From: Marinobacter sp. AC-23
GTDB lineage: Bacteria > Pseudomonadota > Gammaproteobacteria > Pseudomonadales > Oleiphilaceae
Direction of reading: 5' to 3'
Assembly (NCBI RefSeq): GCF_001858325.1
Contig: NZ_MBPP01000032.1
Location: forward strand, 1 to 64,000
Length of the DNA: 64,000 bases
The translations under genes were made by a program, and so were the position numbers. Of this stretch, positions 17,261 through 26,026 are shown one piece after another. Under the pieces are notes generated by a model. It was not told the origin of the DNA, did not search any database, and saw nothing but the letters and a program-made list of their open reading frames with translations. Positions within the stretch are counted from its first letter, which is position 1. Every line of letters begins with the position of its first letter.

Positions 17261-17758
17261 ATGAGCACAGTAACTCTCGACGGCAACCCCATTGAAGTGA
17301 GCGGCACGTTTCCGCAGAGCGGCGACACAGTGCCGCCCTTCACGCTGACCAACAGCGGCCTGGAAGACGTAAAACTTGATAATTGGGCAGGCAAGCGCAA
17401 AATCCTGAACATCATTCCCAGCATCGACACCGGCGTGTGCGCGGCATCGACCCGCAAATTTAACGAAAAAGCCGGCGCTCTGGACAACACCGTTGTACTG
17501 GTTGTCTCCGCCGACCTGCCGTTTGCAGCAGCCCGTTTTTGCGGCGCAGAAGGCTTGGAAAACGTCATCACGCTTTCATCCTTCCGGAACTACAGCTTCC
17601 AGCAGGACTACGGAGTCAGCATTCAGACCGGTCCACTGGCCGGCCTTTGCGCCCGCGCCGTGTTGGTTCTTGATGAGGACAACAAAGTTATCCACAGCCA
17701 GCTTGTAAACGAAATCAAAGACGAGCCCGACTACGACGCAGCATTGAAGGCTCTCTGA
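17261..17758 (+). CDS. tpx: Thiol peroxidase
   Basis: Tpx is an atypical 2-Cys peroxiredoxin reducing lipid and other hydroperoxides with thioredoxin. The 165-residue protein has the peroxidatic Cys60 in [16 protein letters not shown] and the resolving Cys94 in ARFCGAEGL, spaced as in E. coli Tpx. A ribosome site AAGGAG precedes ATG at 17261. It is a single gene with a hairpin after the stop. Confidence 0.95.
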   Translation: MSTVTLDGNPIEVSGTFPQSGDTVPPFTLTNSGLEDVKLDNWAGKRKILNIIPSIDTGVCAASTRKFNEKAGALDNTVVLVVSADLPFAAARFCGAEGLENVITLSSFRNYSFQQDYGVSIQTGPLAGLCARAVLVLDEDNKVIHSQLVNEIKDEPDYDAALKAL

Positions 17759-17776
17759 GGCTATACCCAGGCACAA

Positions 17777-17803
17777 GCCTGGCGGACGGTCCGTCTGCCA
17801 GGC
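17777..17803 (+). terminator. Terminator-like hairpin after tpx
   Basis: GCCTGGC (17777-17783) pairs with GCCAGGC (17797-17803), with further pairing of GACG and CGTC inside. It starts 18 bases after the tpx stop. There is no U-tract, so it may act as an mRNA-stabilising hairpin instead. Confidence 0.45.
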
Positions 17804-17876
17804 CACCCCCGAACTCGAACACAAAACTGTTAAACTCCAATATACAAACCCGGACCAAGGCATCACCCCATAACCC

Positions 17877-19217
17877 GTGAGCAATACCACCCAAAACGCC
17901 AGCCTCCCCCGCCAGCTCTACACCATGACCTGGCCCATGCTCTTTGGCGTTCTCTCGCTGATGACATTCCAGCTTGCGGATAGCGCCTTCATCGGCCAGC
18001 TTGGCCGAGATCCACTGGCGGCTCTGGGCTTCACACTCCCCATGCACCAGCTCATCATAGGGCTACAGGTGGGCTTGGGCATTGCCACCACCGCCATCAT
18101 CTCGCGGACACTCGGGGTGGGCGACGAACTCCGTGCATTTCGCCTGGGCGGGCTGGTCACTACCGTTGGCAGCACGCTGGTGTTCGTGCTCTGCGTCGGT
18201 TTGTGGCTTCTGCAGAGCCCGATCATGACCGCGCTCGGCGCAGACGACACCCTGCTTCCTCTGGTACGCAGCTACTGGGTGCCCTGGCTGTTCTCCGCCT
18301 GGATCGGTGCCTTTCTCTACTTCGGCTACAGCATCTGCCGCTCCCATGGCAACACAAAACTACCCGGCTATATGATGGTGGCAACCAGCCTTTCCAATAT
18401 CGCGTTGGATCCGCTATATATTTTTGTTTTCGACTGGGGGTTGCCGGGCGCTGCCTGGGCCACGGTGACTTCCTTTGGCATCGGCTGCCTGTTTATTTAC
18501 CCAAAGCTGCTTAAGCGCGGTTGGATCCGCTTTGATCTGCGCGAGCTTGCGTTGGGCCGCGCCCTGAAACAACTCAATAGCATTATGGCCCCTGCCATGG
18601 TCAGCCAGCTTATGCCGCCTGTTTCAGCCATGCTGGCAACCGCCATGGTCGCCGGCTTCGGCTCGGCTGCTGTTGCAGCCTGGGGGCTTGGTACTCGCCT
18701 GGAATTTTTCTCTATTGTGGTTGTGCTCGCGCTAACCATGTCCATGCCGCCGATGATCGGCCGCATGCTGGGCGCCGGCAACATAGAACAAATTCGTAAA
18801 CTGGTTCGGCTTGCGGTGCGTTTTGTAGTGGTCTGGCAATTGGCCATAGGCTTGCTCTGGCTAACCGCCTCCGGTTTAGTCTCCGAGCTGTTCAGCAGCG
18901 ACCAACAGGTGCAAGAGGTTCTTGGCGCCTACCTTGTGCGGGTGCCTCTGAGCTACAGCGGTTTGGGGATATGCATGCTGATGGTGTCCATATGCAACGC
19001 CCTTGGTCTTGCCGTGAGAGCGTTGCTGATTTCAATCCTGCGGTTGTTTTTGTGCTTTTTGCCTCTGCTTTGGCTGGGCAGCCAGCTCAACGGCATTTAT
19101 GGCCTGATGAGTGGTGCTCTGGTAGGCAATCTGTTTGCTGGCATCATGGCATACAGCTTTTATCGCACCGGCATGAAGCAGCTCCGCAAAAAAGGAAGCG
19201 AGTCAGGCGAAGCGTGA
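17877..19217 (+). CDS. MATE-family efflux transporter
   Basis: A 446-residue multidrug and toxic-compound extrusion protein with about 12 membrane segments in two related halves: TMTWPMLFGVLSLMTFQLAD and FIGQLG in the first, and IMAPAMVSQLMPPVSAMLAT in the second. The GTG start at 17877 gives MSNTTQNASLPRQLY. Cation-coupled export of drugs or metabolites is expected. It converges with the thioesterase gene, overlapping it by about 15 bases at the 3' ends. Confidence 0.88.
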   Translation: MSNTTQNASLPRQLYTMTWPMLFGVLSLMTFQLADSAFIGQLGRDPLAALGFTLPMHQLIIGLQVGLGIATTAIISRTLGVGDELRAFRLGGLVTTVGSTLVFVLCVGLWLLQSPIMTALGADDTLLPLVRSYWVPWLFSAWIGAFLYFGYSICRSHGNTKLPGYMMVATSLSNIALDPLYIFVFDWGLPGAAWATVTSFGIGCLFIYPKLLKRGWIRFDLRELALGRALKQLNSIMAPAMVSQLMPPVSAMLATAMVAGFGSAAVAAWGLGTRLEFFSIVVVLALTMSMPPMIGRMLGAGNIEQIRKLVRLAVRFVVVWQLAIGLLWLTASGLVSELFSSDQQVQEVLGAYLVRVPLSYSGLGICMLMVSICNALGLAVRALLISILRLFLCFLPLLWLGSQLNGIYGLMSGALVGNLFAGIMAYSFYRTGMKQLRKKGSESGEA

Positions 19218-19727
19218 CCGGAAACTTTCCGGCATGGGCGTTACTTTCTTTGTAGGGTAATCAAAAAACACGAACCCGTACTTTGCCAAGGCTACGGGCT
19301 GGCCGCTCTCAACCTTGGTTACCCGGAACACAAAGTCGGCACCGTATTTGTTGAAGTCCATTACCCCCACCTCAAAACGCAGCATTTCCGGAAAAAATGA
19401 TTCCGACTGATACATGGTGGCCAAATCCGTCACAATGATGCCCTGGCCGCTGCTGTCACCCTCCGCAATGCCGTAGCTGATCAGAAATTGAGCGCGGGCT
19501 TCCGAGAGCATAGAAACCAAAGCATCGTTACCCAAGTGGTTGGCACCGTTAATATCGGTCGTCCGGACCTGCATGCGGGTTTCAAAGCAAAAACCGTCGT
19601 CTGGGAAGGAGAGTTCAATTCGGGCCACGCTGAGATACCTGTCTTTCAGTTTTTCTGGAAGTGTCTGGCTGCAGGTGCGGATGATACGCTGTTGGGTTAA
19701 GGCGTTCACCTCAAGATCTTGTCGCAA
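19203..19727 (-). CDS. Hotdog-fold acyl-CoA thioesterase (4HBT type)
   Basis: A 174-residue thioesterase-superfamily protein. The region TDINGANHLGNDALVSMLSE is the 4HBT active-site helix, with the Asp of HLGND in the expected catalytic position. The rest follows the single-hotdog pattern (IIVTDLATMYQSESFFPEML, ADFVFRVTKVESGQPVALAK). It likely hydrolyses an acyl-CoA in the cytoplasm; chain length unknown. Its start lies 65 bases from the divergent NUDIX-MBL gene. Confidence 0.82.
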   Translation of the reverse strand: MRQDLEVNALTQQRIIRTCSQTLPEKLKDRYLSVARIELSFPDDGFCFETRMQVRTTDINGANHLGNDALVSMLSEARAQFLISYGIAEGDSSGQGIIVTDLATMYQSESFFPEMLRFEVGVMDFNKYGADFVFRVTKVESGQPVALAKYGFVFFDYPTKKVTPMPESFRSRFA

Positions 19728-19792
19728 AAATCAGTTATCGTCATTCAAGAGTCTTTGAGCGCTGAACCCAGCGGCACGTGGAGGTTAAGAGT

Positions 19793-21448
19793 TTGAACAA
19801 CAAAAGCCCAAAGGATATTCGTCCGGCAGCCACCCTGGCGTTGGTGCGTGATACAAAAAACGGTCTGGAAATACTCCTGATGCAACGCACCTGGGGGGCG
19901 GTATTTTTACCCGGCTATTACGTGTTCCCTGGCGGTGCGGTAGATCAGAATGACACCCAGGGGCGCGACCACACCGCCGGCCTGGCAGACACAGAAATCA
20001 GCCATACCATGAGCCTGAGCGAAGGTGGTGCAGATTACATGCTGGCTGCTGTGCGTGAGTGTTTTGAGGAAGCCGGTGTCCTGGTGGCCGTGGATTCAGA
20101 CAAGCGCACCATAAGCGCGGATCACGCCGTTCATAACGACCGTGGGGCGGTGTTCCGTGGCGAGTTGTCGCTCGCCCAGTTATGCCAACGCCACCAGTTA
20201 ACAATTCCCCTGGATCGGCTGGCTTATCTAAGCCACTGGATTACACCTCCCGGCCCTCCCCGCCGCTTTGACACCCGGTTTTTTGTCACCAAGGCACCCG
20301 AAGGCCAGCCGGTGCACCATGATGGCGACGAAACCATCGACCATGTATGGATCAGCCCCGCAAAAGCCCTGGAGGAAAACCGCGCTGGCCAGCGGCTGAT
20401 GACGCTGCCTACCCTAAGAACCCTGCGGGTTTTGCGAGATTTTGATACTGCAGACAACCTGATGCGCTACGCTTGGGCGAACCCGCCCGAGCCTTTCCCA
20501 AGCCAGCCATGGCCCGCCACCCGGCGCAGTAAGCCAGTGATTCTGGAGCCAGGCTCGCCCGCCTATGATGAGGCCAGCAAACTGGACCCAGAGGGCGAGG
20601 GCAGCACCAACGCCGAGGTTGTTCCGGGTGAGGCCGTTGAGGTTGCAGCCGGCGTAATCCGCCTGACTGCGCCCAACCCGGGAATAATGACCGGGCCGGG
20701 AACCAACACTTATATCTTGGGGCACGAGCGTTTTACGGTCTTGGATCCTGGCCCCGACCATGCCGGGCACATTGAAAAGATTCTGGAACTGACAGGAGGG
20801 CAGATTGACTCTGTGGTGGTTACTCACACCCATCTGGATCACTCCCCTGGCACCCGCGCCCTGAAAGAAAAAACTGGGTGTCGGGTATATGGTCGATCGG
20901 CGCCTGCGGGGGCATCACAAGATCAGAAATTTGCGCCCGACGAGCAGCCCGAACACGGCAGCCTGATTCACACCGATGCCGGCACGCTCAAAGCACTGCA
21001 CACCCCCGGACACGCCTCCAACCACCTTTGCTTTTTGCTGGTGGAGCAGGAGCTGCTGTTTTCAGGGGATCACATCATGCAGGGCTCAACAGTGGTCATC
21101 AATCCGCCGGATGGCGATATGAAAGCCTACATCGAGTCCCTCTACGATCTGCTGGCGGAATCTATCCGCTTCATTGCACCGGCCCATGGCTTTTTGATGG
21201 GACAGCCGGAAGCGGTCATCGATTACCTGATCACCCACCGCTTATCCCGGGAGCATAAAGTTGCCAAAGCGCTCCACAAGCTATCACCGGTAAACCTGAA
21301 AGACCTGACCAGCAAAGCCTATGACGATGTGCCAGCAGCCATACACGGCGTTGCAGCCAGATCGGCGCTGGCCCACCTGCTGAAGCTGGAAGCCGATGGT
21401 CGCGCGGCGCATAGAGACGGGCTCTGGCAGGCTACATCAAGCACGTGA
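19793..21448 (+). CDS. NUDIX hydrolase fused to a metallo-beta-lactamase domain
   Basis: About 551 residues with two catalytic domains. The first (to about residue 230) is NUDIX: LPGYYVFPGGAVD and the box remnant AAVRECFEEAGVL. The second (about 280 onward) is an MBL-fold domain of the LACTB2/glyoxalase II type: VVTHTHLDHSPG, LHTPGHASNHLCF, LLFSGDHIMQGS and APAHG. TTG at 19793 is chosen because GGAGG (19780-19784) lies eight bases before it; the in-frame GTG at 19778 would lack a ribosome site. One chain could cleave a nucleotide-linked and an ester-linked bond of the same compound, but the substrate is unknown. Confidence 0.85.
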   Translation: MNNKSPKDIRPAATLALVRDTKNGLEILLMQRTWGAVFLPGYYVFPGGAVDQNDTQGRDHTAGLADTEISHTMSLSEGGADYMLAAVRECFEEAGVLVAVDSDKRTISADHAVHNDRGAVFRGELSLAQLCQRHQLTIPLDRLAYLSHWITPPGPPRRFDTRFFVTKAPEGQPVHHDGDETIDHVWISPAKALEENRAGQRLMTLPTLRTLRVLRDFDTADNLMRYAWANPPEPFPSQPWPATRRSKPVILEPGSPAYDEASKLDPEGEGSTNAEVVPGEAVEVAAGVIRLTAPNPGIMTGPGTNTYILGHERFTVLDPGPDHAGHIEKILELTGGQIDSVVVTHTHLDHSPGTRALKEKTGCRVYGRSAPAGASQDQKFAPDEQPEHGSLIHTDAGTLKALHTPGHASNHLCFLLVEQELLFSGDHIMQGSTVVINPPDGDMKAYIESLYDLLAESIRFIAPAHGFLMGQPEAVIDYLITHRLSREHKVAKALHKLSPVNLKDLTSKAYDDVPAAIHGVAARSALAHLLKLEADGRAAHRDGLWQATSST

Positions 21449-21486
21449 GCCCACCCGGCCCCAGGTGCTACAGCGCCTGCGGGCTT

Positions 21487-21644
21487 CTACTTCTTGGCGA
21501 TAATGTACACTGCGTGCACTATGCCCGGAATATAGCAAGAAGGGTCAGCAGTATGTTGATCCAGAAGTGCTTTCCTATGCCCACTTGCAGGAAAACCCCC
21601 AGTGGCGGTAACAAAATTGCAATAATAATTCGCAAAAAGTCCAT
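21487..21644 (-). CDS. Pmp3/YqaE-family small membrane protein (one frameshift)
   Basis: From ATG at 21642-21644 the minus strand reads MDFLRIIIAILLPPLGVFLQ and VGIGKHFWINILLTLL, a near-perfect Pmp3/YqaE protein. It then breaks; adding one base at 21536 (GGC read as GC) gives GYIPGIVHAVYIIAKK and the stop at 21487-21489, total 52 residues, the family length. Pmp3 proteins have two spans and are linked to membrane potential and stress tolerance. It converges with the NUDIX-MBL gene. Confidence 0.82.
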
Positions 21645-21845
21645 ATTCTTCACCCCTTCCGTCAGATATAACTAACACACTTGCACAATTTATCCCTGCA
21701 AGCCGGATACACCATTAATTTTACGCAAATTTGGCTAAAGTTCATGGCAACACCATGAAAATGGCATTAAACCTTTGTTATTGCCATATCCATGACCAAA
21801 GTCGACCTTTATCCTTGGGTCCTTCTTGATGACCCGTGAGGAATA

Positions 21846-23198
21846 ATGCCGTTTTTCAAGCTGCAATCGCTGACCAACATTCCAGCCTCGCTGTGCTTAA
21901 TGATGCTTACGCTCCCTGCCCTGGCACAGGCAGACCCACCTGCCGACAGCAAACAGGCGCCAGCCTCTCAAGAGATTCTGCTGGCAGAATTGGCAGAGGA
22001 CGAAAGCGTAGCAGATGTGGAGCAATCAGAGCCCCGACGAAAAGCTGGCCAGGCAACTGCGCCCAAGGCAGGCTCCACACCCGAAATTGCCGCACCAAAG
22101 CCGGCGCCGAAACCAAAAAAAGTAGCCCCCAACATTGATTTGAAAGAGGTTGCGCCAGCACCAACTCCGGAGCCAGCAAGCAAACCGGGCAGTGAAGAGC
22201 CCGTAGCGCCAGAGCCGGAAGTTGAAGGCCCCAAACCCGCAAACAATCTGGCCCTGCTTGGCAGCGAAGTGTTGCCCGGCACATCCACACGCCTGGCCTG
22301 GTCATCCGGAATTCAGATTGCAGGCTTGTCGCAACCCACACCGGTGCTGGTGGTAAACGGCGTTAATGCCGGCCCGACTCTGTGCCTGACAGGTACGATC
22401 CATGGCGACGAGCTGAACGGCATCGAAATTATTCGCCAGACCATGTACGACCTTGATCCGGAAAAATTGACCGGTAGCGTGGTGGGCATTCCCATTGTAA
22501 ACCTGCCGGGATTCCAGCAGGGCAGCCGTTATCTGCCAGATCGCCGCGACCTGAACCGGCATTTCCCTGGCCGCCCGAATGGCAGCCTGGCAGATCGCAT
22601 TGCCCATTCACTGTTTGATAAAATTATCCGACATTGCGACATGCTGGTGGATATCCATACGGGCTCGTTGAAGCGAACCAACCTGCCACAACTCCGTGCC
22701 GACATGAACAACCCTACCGTGGCAGAATTTACCCGGGGTTTTGATCGAATGGCGGTGGTGCATAGCAGTGGATCACCAGGAATGCTGCGCACTGCGGCTG
22801 TCAATGTCGGCATTCGCACGGTAACGCTGGAGGCTGGCGAATCGCACCGCATCCAGGAGCACCAGATAGATGCTGGCGTAAACAGCCTGACCAGCCTGAT
22901 GGAAAAGCAGGGTATGATTTCCCGGATGTTTGTATGGGGCGATCCCCAACCGGTGTACTACAACTCTGCCTGGGTTCGGGCAGACCACGGCGGCATTTTG
23001 TTCAGTGAAGTTAAATTGGGCGCAAAAGTTTCAGAAGGTCAGGTTCTTGGCTACATCGCCGACCCGATCACCAACGCCCAGTACCCTATTCACTCCAGCA
23101 GCAATGGCAGAATCATCGGTATGGCGGTGGATCAGGTTGTCATGGCTGGCTTTGCCGCCTACCACATAGGTACAGAGGCAAAAGTTCCCGGGGAATAG
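21846..23198 (+). CDS. Exported succinylglutamate desuccinylase/aspartoacylase-family protein
   Basis: A 450-residue protein with an N-terminal signal-like segment (SLCLMMLTLPALAQADP), a Pro/Ala/Lys/Glu-rich linker of about 90 residues, and an M14-type zinc amidohydrolase domain. The zinc ligands are in TGTIHGDELNGIE and MLVDIHTGS; RRDLNRHFPG fits the substrate arginine region and TLEAGE the catalytic Glu. A lipoyl-like C-terminal module (GGILFSEVKLGAKVSEGQVL) follows. Deacylation of an acyl-amino acid or peptide in the periplasm is inferred. The ATG follows AGGAATA. Confidence 0.82.
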   Translation: MPFFKLQSLTNIPASLCLMMLTLPALAQADPPADSKQAPASQEILLAELAEDESVADVEQSEPRRKAGQATAPKAGSTPEIAAPKPAPKPKKVAPNIDLKEVAPAPTPEPASKPGSEEPVAPEPEVEGPKPANNLALLGSEVLPGTSTRLAWSSGIQIAGLSQPTPVLVVNGVNAGPTLCLTGTIHGDELNGIEIIRQTMYDLDPEKLTGSVVGIPIVNLPGFQQGSRYLPDRRDLNRHFPGRPNGSLADRIAHSLFDKIIRHCDMLVDIHTGSLKRTNLPQLRADMNNPTVAEFTRGFDRMAVVHSSGSPGMLRTAAVNVGIRTVTLEAGESHRIQEHQIDAGVNSLTSLMEKQGMISRMFVWGDPQPVYYNSAWVRADHGGILFSEVKLGAKVSEGQVLGYIADPITNAQYPIHSSSNGRIIGMAVDQVVMAGFAAYHIGTEAKVPGE

Positions 23199-23252
23199 TA
23201 TCCTGTCTTTTTTCCAGCTAAAACGGCCTGACACACCTTTAAGGAGCCCATT

Positions 23253-23636
23253 ATGCTCAAGCAACCATCATTTAAATCCCGTCACCCCTTGCTGGGCTCA
23301 TCCCTGCTGGCACTGCTTATTATGGCTTCAGGTTCTGCCGCCAACGCGCAAAGTGACGCAGCTGAGCAGGTGCAAATCCCTGATCAAATTGTAGATGTCG
23401 AAATAACTGGAAACAGCGCATCCCCATCGGCCAACACCTCAGGGGAAAGCGCCTCAGGGCTTTGCGAGCGACCCGAGCCGTGGCTATACGCAAAAACTTA
23501 CAAAGAGGGCGAAATGGCAAGCCACGGCGGCAAGGTGTGGAAAGTTATCAAAACCACCAAAGGAGATATGCCGGGGATGAACAAGCCACCGTTCTGGGAG
23601 CAGGTAGAAGGCCATTGTTCGGCTGTTAGTCCGTAA
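23253..23636 (+). CDS. Secreted small protein with carbohydrate-binding-like C-terminus
   Basis: A 127-residue exported protein: signal peptide to about residue 32 (LALLIMASGSAANAQ), a Ser/Asn-rich spacer, then CERPEPWLYAKTYKEGEMAS, HGGKVWKVIKTTKGDMPGMN and PFWEQVEGHC. The aromatic spacing (W..Y...Y..G..V......VW......PG....WE) resembles a CBM5/12-type chitin-binding module, with the two Cys probably bridged. It follows the aspartoacylase-like gene by 54 bases with a ribosome site AAGGAG. Function not known. Confidence 0.65.
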   Translation: MLKQPSFKSRHPLLGSSLLALLIMASGSAANAQSDAAEQVQIPDQIVDVEITGNSASPSANTSGESASGLCERPEPWLYAKTYKEGEMASHGGKVWKVIKTTKGDMPGMNKPPFWEQVEGHCSAVSP

Positions 23637-24822
23637 TTCTGAGGTTGCCCTGTAAGGCCGATTCAATGCGCTGAAGCACGTCGGCCAGCACGGCCTTGGG
23701 GCAGCCAATATTGAGCCGCATAAAACCGCTGCCCTGCTCACCAAACGAGAGGCCGGGGTTCATACCCACTCCGGCGTCCTGCACAAAAAACCGCTTCAGG
23801 GCGGCATCATCCAGCCCCAGATTTCGGCAATCCAGCCACATCAGGTAGGTTCCTTCCGGCGCCAGGGTCTGAATCCCGGGCAGGCGGGCAGTAACCGCCT
23901 CAACCACAAAATCCCGGTTCTTCTGCAAATACGCCATCAGATCGTTCAGCCAGGGTGCACCGTCTCGGTAGCCGGCCTCAAACCCTGCAATGCTGAACGG
24001 ATTACACTGGGGCAGGTGCATGGAGTCGAACACGGCTTTCATGGCATCGCGCTGTTCCCTGTCCGCAATGACCAGGGCGGACAACCCGAGCCCGGGAATG
24101 TTAAAGCTTTTGCTCGGTGCGATAGCTGTAATCAGTGCATCATCCGGCCCAGCGAGTGTTGCCAACATGTGGTGGTGAGGCTTGTCAGAAAATGTGAGGT
24201 CGCAGTGGATTTCATCAGAAATAATCACCAGATCGTGCCGCCGTGCAATGTCCAGAACAGCTTCCAACTCCTGTTTAGACCAAATGCGCCCAACCGGGTT
24301 ATGGGGTGAGCAGAGCATCAGCAAGCGGGCATCCGGGCGAGCGGCGCAAGCTTCGAGGTGTTCCAGATCCATTCGGTAATACCCGGTTTCTTCATCGCAC
24401 ATCAACGGGTTTTCGATAACTGCCCGGCCGCTCAGACGCACCGAGCTGAAGAACGGCGGATACACCGGAGGCTGAACAATCACGCCCTCGCCCGGATCAG
24501 CATAAGCCATGCAGGCAGCGTGCAGGGACGGCACAACTCCAGGAGCCATCAGTAGCCATTCGCGCTGAATTTCCCAGCCATGTCGCTCGCGAAACCAGTC
24601 CGTTATTGAGTCCAGCAGGCTGTCGGGAAACAAAGTGTAGCCATAAGCCGGGTGCGCGGCACGCTCAGAAAGCGCACGGGTTATGGCCTCTGGCACGGCA
24701 AAATCCATGTCCGCCACCCAAACCGGAATCACGTCCTCGCGGCCAAACACTGCTTTACGGGCATCAAACTTTACCGAACAGGTATTTTCGCGATTAAGAG
24801 GCTGATCAAACGGGTCTGTCAC
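23626..24822 (-). CDS. PatB/MalY-type PLP-dependent C-S lyase or aminotransferase
   Basis: A fold-type I PLP enzyme of about 398 residues. VIPVWVADMDFAVPEAI and HPAYGYT are MalY/PatB hallmarks, LCSPHNPVGRIW gives the PLP-binding Asn, VIISDEIHCDLTF the PLP Asp, and APSKSFNIPGL the Schiff-base Lys. Members cleave cystathionine or cysteine conjugates. GTG at 24822 is preferred because GTGGAG lies seven bases before it; an in-frame ATG at 24888 would add 22 residues. The 3' end overlaps the upstream small secreted gene by 11 bases. Confidence 0.88.
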   Translation of the reverse strand: MTDPFDQPLNRENTCSVKFDARKAVFGREDVIPVWVADMDFAVPEAITRALSERAAHPAYGYTLFPDSLLDSITDWFRERHGWEIQREWLLMAPGVVPSLHAACMAYADPGEGVIVQPPVYPPFFSSVRLSGRAVIENPLMCDEETGYYRMDLEHLEACAARPDARLLMLCSPHNPVGRIWSKQELEAVLDIARRHDLVIISDEIHCDLTFSDKPHHHMLATLAGPDDALITAIAPSKSFNIPGLGLSALVIADREQRDAMKAVFDSMHLPQCNPFSIAGFEAGYRDGAPWLNDLMAYLQKNRDFVVEAVTARLPGIQTLAPEGTYLMWLDCRNLGLDDAALKRFFVQDAGVGMNPGLSFGEQGSGFMRLNIGCPKAVLADVLQRIESALQGNLRITD

Positions 24823-25030
24823 TGGCGAACTCCACAACCGGTTAGCTATTGGGCAATCCGGGTTATTGTGAGTGGGTATCGCCATCATCGCAACCGACGC
24901 GCCGCGCTCTGAGCGCCTGCATTCTGCTTTGGTCGAACGGGGCGCAATAATACTTGCCGAATGACCTTGATACTTGCGAACCTAACGGTTTACCTGCGCA
25001 CGATCACCCCTGCGCCTGTTGGAGCCTTCG

Positions 25031-25918
25031 ATGATTGGCCAGATTCTTTCCACCCTGTTACCAGTGTTTCTGATTGCTGGCTGCGGCGCCCTATACGGTC
25101 GGTTTCGCACCCCGGATATTCAGGGACTAAACGTTCTGAACATGGAATTGTTTGTTCCCATGCTGGTTTTTGCGGTGCTGGCCGACCAGCAAGCACCGCT
25201 ACAGGATTACGCCGGGCTTGCTCTGGCGGCGACGGTTGTGGTTCTGGGGTCGGGAATTGTTCTGTACCCACTGGCCCGGGTTCTCAACCTGAACCTGAAA
25301 ACCTTCCTGCCCCCGATGATGTTCAACAACTCGGGCAACATGGGCATTCCACTGCTGGTTCTGGCCTTTGGTGAGGCGGCGCTGCCGGCGGCTATCGTAC
25401 TGTTTATTGTAGAAATGCTGCTGCACTTTTCCGTGGGTCTGTACATGCTTGACCCGCACACTTCCATTTTACAGCGCCTGAGACTCCCTATTGTGTTTGC
25501 CAGCATCGCCGGGCTGACCGTGAACCTTGGCGGCATGCCGCTTCCGGACTGGCTGCTGCAGGCGATGAATATGCTCGGTGAAGTCAGCATACCGCTTATG
25601 TTGTTTACCCTGGGCGTGCGCATGCTGGATATCGATTTCAGCGACTGGAAGCTGGGCATGCTCGGCGCCATTGCCTGCCCGGTCAGCGGTTTGCTGCTGG
25701 CATGGCCAATGATTGCGCTGCTGGATCTACCCGGCCTACAGGTTGCCGCACTTTGGGTGTTTGCGGCCCTGCCACCGGCGGTGCTTAACTATATGGTTGC
25801 AGAGCAATACCAACAGGAGCCCCACAAAGTGGCTTCCCTCGTATTATTAAGTAATCTGGGCAGCCTGATTGTTATGCCGATTGTGCTTGGGCTGGTTTTT
25901 GCTGCCGGCTATATCTGA
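25031..25918 (+). CDS. AEC (auxin efflux carrier)-family transporter
   Basis: A 295-residue protein with about ten membrane spans of the AEC/PIN fold: LSTLLPVFLIAGCGALYGR, a discontinuous-helix motif MFNNSGNMGIPLLVL, and LMLFTLGVRMLDI. Bacterial AEC proteins move malonate, malate or similar acids and amino acids. ATG at 25031 is chosen because GGAG lies at 25021-25024; TTG at 25019 is less likely. Isolated gene; substrate not predictable. Confidence 0.83.
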   Translation: MIGQILSTLLPVFLIAGCGALYGRFRTPDIQGLNVLNMELFVPMLVFAVLADQQAPLQDYAGLALAATVVVLGSGIVLYPLARVLNLNLKTFLPPMMFNNSGNMGIPLLVLAFGEAALPAAIVLFIVEMLLHFSVGLYMLDPHTSILQRLRLPIVFASIAGLTVNLGGMPLPDWLLQAMNMLGEVSIPLMLFTLGVRMLDIDFSDWKLGMLGAIACPVSGLLLAWPMIALLDLPGLQVAALWVFAALPPAVLNYMVAEQYQQEPHKVASLVLLSNLGSLIVMPIVLGLVFAAGYI

Positions 25919-26026
25919 TAGGCAGCAATGCATGCATACCTATGCGCAAACTTGCATGTGTGGGGACTTTGGCCGAAAGTTAAGCTGAAATTCGCTGAAT
26001 TTTATCCACGATATGGAGGTCTGCCC

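Noticed and set aside
25207-25671. 154-codon minus-strand frame inside the AEC carrier
   Set aside because: Antisense of hydrophobic coding sequence; no support.
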